Assembly: GCA_946408865.1 (NCBI GenBank)
Contig: CAMJTZ010000021.1
Span: 1-19,526, forward strand
Source of the DNA: an uncultured Clostridia bacterium
Lineage (GTDB): Bacteria > Bacillota_A > Clostridia > Christensenellales > Aristaeellaceae
Length of the DNA stretch: 19,526 nt
Direction of reading: 5' to 3'
The notes under the pieces were generated by a model, which saw only the letters and a program-made list of their open reading frames with translations, had not been told where the DNA came from and did no database searches. The position numbers and the translations under genes were made by a program. This document shows positions 1-12,000 of this stretch, in pieces; within the stretch, counting starts at the first letter, position 1, and each line of letters begins with the position of its first letter.

Positions 1-2
1 TG

Positions 3-3000
3 AAGTCTGAGGAAGAATCCGCGGAAAGCGGAGACGATCAGGAAAAATCCGCAGAGGACAATGAAACGGAAGCAGAACCTGCCGGAGATCCGGATACGGA
101 AGAATCTGTAAAGAATGAAGAGAACGCGGGAGAGGCCGCGGAGGGAACGAAGTCCGCGGAAGAATCCGCGGAAGAGACGGACGGCGGGGAGAAACCTGCG
201 GAAACTTCCGCCGCGGAAGAACAGAATCCTGCGGCAGATCAGGACGAAGTGCCGGAGAACATTCCTCTTTTGATGACCCGCAGCCTGAGATCTGCTGCCC
301 CTGCCGGACAGGATGTACTGCCGGCCGCCGGAGCCGGAAGTCCGTCAGAAGACAATTCTGAAAAGAACGCCGCAGAGGGTTCGAACGAAACCCTCCCTGC
401 GTCCGGCGAGACAGAGGATGAAGAGACACCCGCGGAGGAAACGGGTGTGAAAATGGAATCTGCAGAGGGAACAAATCCGGAAGAACTGACCCCGGAAGAA
501 ACGGAAAAGGACGAGAAACAGGCAGAGGAAACGGATCCTGAAGCGGAACCCGCGAAAGGAACGATCAGTGCGGAAACCGGCGCGGAGCAGACGGAAGAGC
601 CTGCGGAAACTCCCGTCGCGGAAGAACAGAACCGTACGGCAGAGCAGGACGGAACACCGGGAAACCTTCCTCTTTTGATGACCCGCAGCCTAAGATCTGC
701 TGCCCCTGCCAGACTGGCTGTACAGTCGGCTGATGGAACCGGAAGCCAGACAGTACAAACCGAAGAAGTGAATGAGGACGCGCTGCCCGGTACGGAGGCG
801 CCGATGCTTTTTGCAGTGTCACCAGCAGGAACGAATGAAGGCGGTATCCCTGCGGAGGCTGCAGAACCCGTAACGCCGAGGCTTTTTGCAGCACCTTTGG
901 CAGGAACGAATGAAGGCAGTGTCCCTCCGCAGGCAGCGGAACCGGTTCGGCTCACTTCAGCGCCTTCGGCTCTTCAGAGCAAAATTGAATCAGCAGTCAG
1001 CACTGCCATAAACGGAAGAATCCGGATCATTCTGGAGAAAAACGCCATCTATGACGGAGAGGTCAATATTGACAAAACCGCAGGAGCTTTCACACAAATC
1101 AATGAAGTGGAGATGGACGTGGCGGATGCAGGAGAGGACGGCCTGCAGGCGGACGGCAGCACGCTGTTCACGGGTGTCATGAATCTTCTGAACGGTATCT
1201 CCATGATCATGAAAGGACTTGGACTGCCGGGAATTGTTAACGTACAGAGCGGCTCATCCCTGACCTATTTCGGCACCCGGGCGGATGACGGCGTGAACGT
1301 CAGCGTCAGCGGCGCCGGATCCAAGGCGGAAGTGCATACCGGCGAAGGCGAGGACAGCGTCAGCGTTACCGCCCAGGACGCGGAGAGCGTCAGCATCGAT
1401 ACCGGAAAGGGCGGCGACACCGTCCGGGCCGAACTGAAAGGCACCAATGCGGAAATCCAGACCGGAGACGGGGAAGACACCGTGGACCTGACCCTCCAGG
1501 GGGCCGGGAAAACGGCGGCCATCCGGACCGGGGAAGAGGCGGATACGGTTACAGCCGCTGCCGATGCAGGCAGCAGCCTGACCATTGAAACAGAAGCCGG
1601 AAAGGATACGGTGCAGGCCGTGATCAAGGGCGGCAGCACTGCTGCCATCCGGACCGGTGACGGCGATGATACGGTCAACGCCGAGGTGACCGCCGACAGC
1701 ACCGCCGGCATCCAGACCGGCGAGGGCGATGATACCATCGGGATCACCGCGGCCGGAAACGGGGAAACGCTTGCAGAGGGAAAAACGGAGTTTGTGACGG
1801 TCAGCGCCGGAAACGGCGATGATTCCGTCATCGTTGCCGGCAAAGGAACTCCCTCCAACGGCACCCTCCGGATCGACCTGGGCGACGGCGACAACCTGGC
1901 CGATGTGGACATCTCTGTTGCGGACGCGGCGAACACGGTGGCCGTCGTCGGCGGCGCGGGCAATGACCGGATCCATGCGACCGGCACGCTGAATACAAAC
2001 GGCGCAGCCGGCACAGCGGGAAACATCCAGCTGACAAACAGCAACGGAAAAACGGTGGCGATTACCTATGATGCCGGCGCCATCGAAAGCGTTACGGATA
2101 ACCTGGCCAACAAGGCGAAGGTGGAGTTCACGGATCCCGCCACCCAGCTGGCGAACAACTTTACAGATTATATCTATACCGGCAGCCTCGATAACGATCT
2201 TCTTTTCAGCGGAACCCCGAATCTTCTGCTGACCAATGTGATTGTCAAAAACGACGACGCGCTGCAGGTAGGCAAAAACATTACCGCGGACGGACTGCAG
2301 CTGGTCCTTCTGGGCAGAACGGTCCAGGTGGACGGAACCGTCAAGGCGGGGCTGGTACGCATTGAAGCGGAATCCGGAACCGGTGTGGGAGCGCCCCGTG
2401 CGCCGGGGAAGATTGCCGGGAGCACGGATGACATTCCGATCAGCCTGCTGAACCTGGCCCATACGGCTGCGGTGACCATCAACGGAAAGGTCATCAGCGC
2501 CGGGGACGTGCTGATCCTCTCCAAAGCACAGCAGCAGGGCGGAATCATCACCCTGGCGCCTGACAGCGGCCTGATCAATGTCAAGGTCGCCAAAGCCATC
2601 GTGGATGTGAACGGCGAAATCTATGCCGGTTATACCGAAAACCAGGGTGCTGTTACCCCCGTCGAAGGCAAAGGCAGCGTCAGCATTCTTACCCAGGTGA
2701 AAACCACCAGCGGGGTCGGGGATTCCTACGAGGACGGGAACGGGGGATCCTACGAAGGGCTGCCTCTTGCGGTTTCCCTGGTCAAGGCGGATTCCATCAT
2801 CAATATTGCCGAAACGGCAAAGATTGTTGCTTCTGACAGCATCAGGATTGCGTCCGAAACGGATGCGGAGATTGAAACCCGGGCGGATTCCGGTTTCGCC
2901 GGTATTCCTGCCGCCATTGCCGCTTCCTATGTGATTGGCGATGCAAAAAGCACGGTGGCCGGAACACTGGAGGCCGGGAACCAGGTGACTGTTTCCGCTG

Positions 3001-6000
3001 ACGGCAACCTGAAGGTGACCACCCTGGCGGAACGGGGCAGCAATGCGGCCTCGGGCAGCACCAGCGGCTATGCAGCCCTGGCCCTTGTCCTGCAGGGTGT
3101 GAAGGCGGAAATTGCCCCTGCGGCCAAGGTTACTGCCGGAAAAGATGTGAACGTCCAATCCGACGCGGCGGAAAAAGTGTACACCACTGCCGCCAGCTCC
3201 GCCGCGGCCGGTTCCACGGAACAAAACCCCGTGGAGAGCATGTACAGCTATCTCACCGGACTGTGGGGAACGATCAAGAAGACGCTGGGCCTCGGCGATG
3301 ACGATCTGAAAGAGATGGACGCCGCGGTCAGCAAGGTGACCGCCGGCGGCGGAGCGGCCGGAGCGGCTGTCCAGCTGGATGACAAGGCCGGTATGCACGG
3401 CCAGGTTACCTTCGTCGAAGATGAAAACCATCAAGTCAGTGTCACCGTGAAAGCGGCGGCAGGATACCGGGTCAAATCCGTGCAGTGGCGCGGACTGGAT
3501 GCCGGAGCGGCCGGCTATGCGCCTGCCGCGGCCCTGACCCCGGACGCCGACGGAAAGTATACCTTTACCAGGGACAAGACCTACGCAACCCTCTTTGTGG
3601 AGTATGAGGAAGACCCGGACTACAATCCGGATGGGCAGGCAGCAGCCTCCGGCGCGGATGCCTTTGAGGACGGGTATGACCAGACGGCGGAGAGCCCCAT
3701 CAATGTCCGGACGCTGGTGGGGAACATGACCGGGAACCTGGTGGAAGACGGAATCGACAAGGAAGACCGGACGGTCAAGCTGGTGCTGCCGGACGGCAGC
3801 AGTGACGGCGCCATCCTGACCTATGAAACGGAAGAGGACGGAAAATGCCTGGCCAGCGTTGCACCGGGACAGAAGCTCAGGCTTGTGGTGAACCCCGCGG
3901 CGGGCAAAGCCCTCCAAAAGGACAGCCTGACGGCCCAGTATACCGTGATGGACAACGGCCAGAGCGCCGTCCGGACCGCGGTCATCCAGCCGGATGACAA
4001 GGGCGGCTACTACCTGTTGATTCCGGAGAACGCGGATCCGGCAGCCGGGATCAGGATCAGCGCGGCCTATGTGGACGCGGCCGATCCGCAGGCGGTTATC
4101 GGCCAGGCCCAGGGCATGCAGCTGGCCGGTGCGGCCGCGGTGGGCATTACAAAGAATGAAAGCCAGGCGGTGATCGCGGGCAAAACGGACGACGGAAAAG
4201 CGGCCGCTTCCGTGACCGCCGGCGGGGATGTGACTCTTCTCGCGGAGGCTGCGGCGGATGTACGGACGCTGGCGGACGGCACCGCCGTGACCGAAGGGAC
4301 CGCCGCGGACCCGGCGGATACCAGCCTGGGGGCTGCCCTGGCCCTGACGGTGGCCGAGAGCCACAACAAGGCGGAGATCAAGGGCAGCGTGGAAAGCGCC
4401 GGAGACGTGAAGGTCCAGGCCTTCGGAGAAGCCGGCGTTCAGACGGAAAGCAAGGCCGGATTCAGCCGCGGCGCCACCGGCGTCGGCGGAGCAGTTTCGA
4501 TCCAGGTGGCCAAGGCGGACAGCAAGGCCAGGATGTTTGAAAAATCGAATGTAAAGCTGGACGGAAAGCTGAGCGTTGAAGCGGAGAACGATGTGGGATA
4601 CTCCGTGAACGCGGACGCTTCCGGCAACACGCGGACCGCCGGGGAAACGGGCGTCGGCGCGGGCGTTGCCGCAGCCATTGATACGGCGAAGACGGTGGCC
4701 GCGATCCAGGACGGCGCGGCGCTGGCGCAAAAAACAGACGGCCAGCATATCCGCGGAATCACCCTCCGGGCGGACCAGCAGGTGAAGGACAGCGTAACTG
4801 CCGCATCCGGCGCGTCCGGAAAGGACACCGCCCTGGCAGCGGCCCTGGCCGTGGACTCTGTTACCACCGGGGCGGAGGCCTATCTCGGCAAAATCGGCGG
4901 ACAGTCCGAAGACAGCGTCCTGAATGTGGACGGTGACGTGAAGATTACCGCCGGCAATACCGCGGCGCACTTTGTGCAGACCAACGGCGCAGCTGCGGGC
5001 ACAAAAGGCGGCTATGGCGTTGCCGCAGGCTTCTCCTTCATTGCGGACAATGCGGCGGCCCGGCTGAACCAGAGCCTGACCGCGGGATCCCTGCGGGTCA
5101 ACGCGGAAACGGAAAGCGATATCCGGAATATCAATATTGCCGGCGCCAAAGGCGGAAGGATCCCCTTCTCCCTGAGACTGCGGCAGAACCGGTTGGTCCT
5201 GCTGCTGGACGCTATCCTTGAGATGGAAGTTCTGGCCGGGGAACTCCCGAGGAAACCCGTGGAATTATACTGGAAATACCGTCCGCCGACGGTGCTGGTC
5301 AACAACATGTCCATGGGTATCGCAGGCGCAGCGGGATTCAACTTCCAGGAGAGCGAAAGCCTGGCAGAAATTCTGAACCAGCGGAACATCGAGATCGGCG
5401 GAAAGGCCCGGGTGACCGCCGGAAACCGGACGGAGGCGGTTCTGAAGGCAGACAGCAGCACCACCAACGCCGGCATGGGCGTCGGCCTGGGCGCCGCATA
5501 CAACGCGGTAACCATGCACAATACGGCCCGGATCGGCAACGGGAACATCAAGGCGGCGTCCCTGGAGGTTTCCGCCACCACGAAGGAAAAGACAACGCCG
5601 ACAGCGGCACCCGATTACAGCGACCGGACGTTTGACGTTTCCACCGACCAGGGAAAGCAGGACCTGAAGAATTACCTGACGGAACAGATCGGCCAGCCCG
5701 TGAACGACTATGTGCAGGACCTGGGCCGTGAAATCGGCCTGGGGGACTTCCTGCCGGGCAGCGTGGTGGACAGCATCATCAGCCCCGTCGGCAGCGAGAT
5801 CCTGGATGAATTTGTCAATTCCTCCGGATTGGCGGACATGTTCGGCACTGGCTTTATCGAAGACGTAATCGACGTCATCAAGGACAACAAAAAAACCGAA
5901 AAATGGATCGGCATCGGCCTCCTGGCGGTGGCGCTCGAAGCCGATGCGGTGCCTTTTGACGATTTCGGCGACGGCAGCCTGGGAAAGATCGTCTCCAGCT

Positions 6001-9000
6001 TTGTGGACGGCTTCAACGAGATGCTGGTCAAGAGCATCCGCAGCTCGGTGGTGAACCATGTGGGAGACCTGTTCCACAAGAAGTTCTCCTTTAGTGAGAT
6101 CCCGAAGGACGTTTACGAAGACATTAAAAAGTTCATCAAAGAAAACCTGAAGGGGACCCTGCAGGAAGCCAAGAAAGCCGCCCTGGACACACTGTATGCC
6201 GAGGGAGCGGAAGCGATCACCGACAAAACCGGCCAGCCGATTGACAAGGAAACGCTGGAAACCATCATCAACGGCTCTATCGACCTGTTTGCCAGCGCGA
6301 AGGACCTGTATGACGTGATTGCCGGCCTGAGCAGCGAGGACGCAGCCAAGATCAAGGCCCAGGCGGAGGAAGCCGGCATTAAGCAGGACGAAACCTTCGA
6401 GGATGATGTGGAGGGCAATGTGACCACCGCCCTGGATAAGATCCAGGAAAAGGAGAGCGGCAAAACGGATTCCGCCGTCTCTGATCTTGACGCGATGATC
6501 GCGGAGGCCATCATCAAAGCTGCGGAACAACAGAACGTGATCCTGTCCGATGCGCAGATTGCCGCGCTGAAGAATCCTTACGACCTCGCCCTGGAAGGAA
6601 AGAAGGGATCCGCGGGCACTCATCTGGTGGACACGCAGGCGGTTTCCGGCGCGGGAGCCATAGGAATGGCCATTTCCGGATCCGCCGCTTTGACGAACCT
6701 GGATTTCAGCACAACGGCTGAACTGGGGCATGACAAGGTGACCGTTAACCCGGACGATTCAAAGTACAAGGTTAACAAGGGCGACCAAAAGTACCAGGTA
6801 AACAAGAAGGACTACCAGGACGCGGATGGCAACTGGAACCAGCCGGACGGAGAAGCAAAATACAATGCCGCGGTCCAGGAAAAAGAGGCCGAGTATGGGA
6901 AGGATGCGGCGGCCGCGTTCAAGCAGCTGGCCGATGATCTGGCCGCCGCTGCCGAGGAAAACCGGAAGATCAACGGCGGAACGGTGGATGTGACCGGCGA
7001 TATGCGCTTTGAAGCGGACGGCAGCCGGTTTGTGAACAACGTGGCTTCCGCCGCCCTGAACGGCAAGGGAAGCGCCAGCACCAACGCCGCCTCCGCAGAC
7101 GCGGCGAACGCGGATGTGGGAGACTCCAATTCCGCTCAGACCGTAACGGAGGGTGAAAACTTCACCGTGACCGTTACGAAGGGCATCCAGGCACAGATTG
7201 ACGGGACAGACAAGAAAAAGGTTCTGGTTACGGTGGAACCCGGGTTCCGGCTGAAGGCAGCGGACGACGGGGTGAACTATGCTGTGTGCAGCTATAACGA
7301 CCGGCACAGCGGAACGGAAAAGACCGAACAGATCAAGGTTCAGACGGATGACCAGGGAAAACTCTACCTGGATACCGGCTCTGTCCAGGGCGCTCCCGCG
7401 GACGCTGAACTGCATTTTACCCTGGAAACGGAAGAAGTGCTGAAGGAGGTTATCCTAAGCGCTCCGGTTGCCGGGGAAGGTGTACAGCTTCCCGAAGGAG
7501 CAGTTACGGTCGATGTCAAGGGCCGGGAAGCAGAAGACGGAAAACTTTTCGCCCGGGCAGGGGACACGATCCGCGTTGAAATCCAGAAGCTGGACGGCGC
7601 TCATCTGGAGTATATCGAATACGCTTATACGGATACCGCCGGAAAAACGCACACCGTTGCGATCAATCCCGATGTCAGCGTGGCTGCGGGCAAAGAAACG
7701 CAGTACACCCTGGTTACCGCGGACAGCGACAGCTATGTGTTCAATCTCCGGATGCCGAATGACGCGAACGACAGCGGCGTCGCGATCAACACTTCTTTCA
7801 TTAAAACAGAGGAAGGCAGTATCGTGCCCTTCTATTCTCTCAAGGACCGGACGACCAGCGAATTCGGACGGAGCATCGGACTCGGGGTATCCCTGTCCCT
7901 GCTGACCGGCAGTGACAGTACCACCGTGCACATTTCGGACCGTTATGATAACCCGGAGAAACCGACAACGGGCCTTAACGCGGGCACCCTGACGCTCAGC
8001 GCCCGGGCGGACCACCAGGAAGAGATATACAGCGCGGCCGGATCCAATGATGCCTCCGTTACCTCCCTGGATGCCTCCGCGGCGGTCGACGCCCTGGATT
8101 CCAGCGTGAAGGCTGCCATGAATAAGGGGAACCTGACAAACGTAACGGGTTACCAGAGCGGCAGCGTGACCTCGGCCGGGGATCTTTCCCTGACGGCGGA
8201 AGAAAACAGCATTACCAATATTACCGCCAGCGCATTCAGCGTCGGCAGGGGTACGGCAGTCGGCGCCACCACTGCGCTGAACCTGGCCGGCTATGGCGCC
8301 GAAGTGTCCATGGGCGGCGCTGCGGCGACCGGCGCGGTGACGGTGGCTGCCAGCAGCTTCAGCCGGGATACGACCACGGCGGTGGCTACCGCGGTGGGCC
8401 AGGATATCTCTGTGCTGGCGGACAAGGCAGGGCTGGTGCCGGATGAGGAAAATCCCGGACAGGTCAAAAAGCAGGATGGAAGCGCCGAATCCGGCGAAGG
8501 AAACGTTCTGACCGAACGGCTGGACGCCAACCGGAACGCGAACCGGAACGAGGACGACAACGACGGCGGCGAGGACACGGATGCCAGCATGCCGATCTCC
8601 GTGAATGCGCTGAAGAGCCAGGGCGTTACCACGGACGTGAACGAGGAAGATCCGGACGCGATGGATCTGGTGAACGGGTTCGTGTCCGTGGCGGCCATGG
8701 GCGGCGCAGCCTACAATACGGTCAATAATTTCTTCTACGGCAGCAAACTGCAGCTGGCGGCCGCCATCGGCCTGACCCAGGCGAAGCATACAGCCCGGGC
8801 AAAGGTTGAGGGAGATATCACCACCACCGGCGGGCCGATCAGCATTACCGCGGACAACAATGCCAATTTCGCGGCGGTGGGAACTTCCGCCACCATGTCC
8901 CTGCTGCTTCAGTCGAACTCCGTTTCCGGCGCGGCGGCCGTGGCGGACAACAAGAACGAAGCCACCGTGACCGTGAATGGAAACCTGAAGGCGGCCGGGG

Positions 9001-12000
9001 ACGTTACGCTCCGGAGCAGCACGATCCGGAACCTGGATGAAGACTTTATCAACAAGCTGACAGCCCAGTCGGTTTCCGGCGCCGTCTCCGGATACAACGG
9101 CAATGTGACAGCCGGCATGTCGGTCAGTCTCATCAAAACCAAAGCCACAACGACCACGGATGTAAACGGCAATATTGACGGCGGGAACATCGCCGTGAAA
9201 GCAACAGACCAGAGCAGGCTGGCGGCCCGGGCCGGCGGCGTAAGCCTTTCCCTGGGAACCGCTTTCGGCGCCGGCCTTGCCAACAGCACCATTCTCAGCC
9301 AGGACACCGTCACGGCGAAGGTGGCAGACGGAAAGAGCATCACGGGATCCGGCTTTACGCTGAACGCAGAGAAGAAGAATGTGACCGCGGAAGACTACGC
9401 GAAGGCCATCGCGGAGCTGAACATGCGCGGTGAAGACGCGGAATCCAGGATCAATATCAAGACGGACGACCGCGATCCGGAGGACGACAAGCAGGAAAAC
9501 AGCGCGCAGATCGACCTGTATGCCAGCAAGCTGCTGAAGCTGTATGACAAGATCAACCAGTTCTCCTTCCAGAACTACTATACAGAGGCCATCGGCGCTT
9601 CGGCACAGCTGACCAATTCCACCTTCTCCCTGGGCGGGTCCTTCACCTACCTGAAGACCAGGAACACGATTGAAACTCTGCTGGGCGAAGGAGTCAAGGT
9701 TACCCTGGCCAAGCAGGACGGGGAAGGGAAAAACGGGGATATGGCCCTGTCGGCCATCGACAACGCGACCCACCGGATGGTGACAGGCGGGTTGTCTGTG
9801 GCGCCTGCCACGATCTCCGCCGGACTGGCGCTGGCCCTGATGACCAACCAGGATACGGTCAGCGCAGTAACCGGCAAGGGAAGTACGGTGAACGCGGCCG
9901 GAAAGCTGACGCAGGAAGCCTCCTCTGAAATGAAAACGGAGGTGCTGACCGCGGCGGCAAGCCTCAGCGCGTCCATTACCAACAACCCTGTGAAACGTGA
10001 AGAATCGGGAACCGACGAAAAAGGCAATCCAGTTCCCGGCAAACCCAAGAGCACGACCCCGGATCCCAGATCCGGAAACGCCATTGCCGGCGGCGTCAAC
10101 GTTCTGTTCAACAAGGCTGCGGTCCGCAGCGAAGTGGGCGAGGGCGCACAGCTGGCTGCCGGCGCGGACGCGGGGATCACCTCCAGGATGGATGCCGATC
10201 TGCTGGCCCTGGTGGCAGATGCCGCCATCACGCTGGGTAAATCCGGCTTTGCCGGAGGCGGTTCCGCCAACGGAATCCGGGATGAAGCGACCGTCCGGAC
10301 TGTGCTCGCCAAGGGCGTGGAAATGAATGCCGGCGGGAACGCGGAAGTCGGCGCGGATGCGGCAAGCCAGCTGATTGCCGGCGTGGCTTCAGCGGTTGCG
10401 CAGGCTACCGCATCCGGGCTCGGCATTGCCGCCGGTGTGAACGTGAACTTTGCCGGAGCAAAGGCGGAGACCACTCTGAATGAGAATGCGGCGGTCCGGA
10501 GTGCCGGAGATACCGATATCCGCGCCAACGCGGACGCGTGGGCGCTGAGCGGATCCGCCAGTCTTGCCGGCGCGATCGGAACGGCCGCCGGCGCATCCTT
10601 CAATATGAATACCTTCAGCCGTGAAGCGAAGGTCAACCTTGCCGGCGGCACGCAGGTGGATGCAGGAGGAAACGCGCAGATCCGGGCCGGCGGAAATGAC
10701 ACATCCTATCTGGCCGGCCTGGTGCTGACCGGCAGCTACTCCGGACTTTCCCTCAGCGGGAACGCGCTGGTGATGAAGGAAGAGAACGACATCGGGATTA
10801 CCGCCGGAGGTATGGTCAAGGGCGGAAAGAACGTGCTGATGGAATCCTGGCTCAGCGACAAGACCCTGGCCATGGACGGTACGATTGCTCTGGCCACTGT
10901 TTCCGCGGCAGCCGGACTGACGAATGTCTATATTGAGAAAAACAACAAGGTTCAGACCCTTCTGGACGGTGCTTCCCTGACCGCAGGCGGACAGGGCGAA
11001 GCGATCAAGACCAGATACGGCAAGGAGATCAGCGGCGTATATGCCGGCGCCAACGTACGGGATTCCCAGGCGGTGGCGGCGGCTTCCGTAGCAGTGAGCC
11101 CCGTCGGCACCGGAATAACCGGCGGCGGCGTTGAGATGGAAAACAACAACCAGGTTCTGACCCGGACCGATACCGCTGTCCTGACCGCTACGGCAGGAGA
11201 TATCGGTGTTATGGCATCGGATTATACCCAACAGCAGCTGCTGGCCGGCGGTCTGAATTTCGGAGGGAGTTCCGGGATCGGCGCAGCCCTGACCCTGCTG
11301 AGAGCATCCAAACAGGTCGAGGCGGTCACAGGAGTTATGCATGCCGGCCGTAACATTGAAGTGCTGGCGGAAAACGAGGACAATCTTGAACAGCTGTCTG
11401 TCAGCGCAGGCGCAGGCATGCTCGGGGCAGCCGTGGATGTCGGTGCGGCGGTTCAGCTGCTGAAGAGCAGCGTGAAAGCCAGCGCCGCGGGAACCATCGA
11501 ATCGGAAAAGGGTTCCTTCAGCCTGACAGCCAACAATGACGCGACGATTTACAACATGGCCGGAACCGCAGCGTTCAGCGGGGACGGTGCTGCCGCCACC
11601 CCGGTGGCAACGGTTACACTTTTCACAGGCACAGCAGATGCCAGGGTGCTGAAAGGCACGAAGGTGAATGCCGCCGAAGATGTGACGATTCACGCGGAAT
11701 CGATCAAGGATATCAACCAGTATACCATCGGCGCAGCAGTCGCTGTGGGACTGGGACTTTCCGGTGCAGTGAACCTGCTGATCAGCAAGGATACGGCGAA
11801 GGCTGTGGCGGAAAGCCAGAGCGACCTTTCAGCCGGGAAGAACCTGAACATTGAAGCGGACGGAAGCTACGGACTGAAGAGCCGGAGCGCAGCCGTGGCT
11901 GCGTCTGTGACAGGATTGACGACTGCAGTCAACGGCGTGGTCAGCCTTCTGAACAGCAATGTGACGGCTGAACTGGGAGGAGCGGCAGACGCAAAGGCCG

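Larger units (their letters stand above)
3..800 (+). other. Acidic low-complexity N-terminal region of the giant
   Basis: Residues 1-266 are dominated by Glu, Ala, Thr, Pro and Asp with many E-E-x and A-E-E steps, so the region is probably disordered and strongly negative. The plus strand is visibly purine-rich as a result of the Glu codons. It resembles the acidic section of the downstream gene in character but not in exact sequence. Two basic, hydrophobic islands (LLMTRSLRSAAPA) interrupt it. Confidence 0.8.

Noticed and set aside
249..251. GTG as the start of the giant gene
   Set aside because: The same frame is open to base 3 with continuous acidic coding sequence, no ribosome-binding site precedes the GTG, and it falls inside a repeat whose other copy is internal.
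1..800. Purine-rich strand asymmetry as a possible structural or replication element
   Set aside because: It is fully explained by the dense Glu, Lys and Gly codons of the acidic coding region.
1254..4970. 1,238-codon minus-strand open frame
   Set aside because: It lies opposite the giant gene, its translation is Arg/His/Gly-rich without any recognisable domain, and long antisense frames are expected from GC-ending codon bias.
7468..7905. Plus-strand 145-codon frame inside the giant gene
   Set aside because: It is out of frame with the giant, Ser/Arg-rich, and covers one of the Ig-like modules that is clearly coding in the main frame.
7455..9773. 772-codon minus-strand open frame
   Set aside because: It is a shadow of the coding strand, with low-information Arg/Gly/His composition and no supporting start signal.
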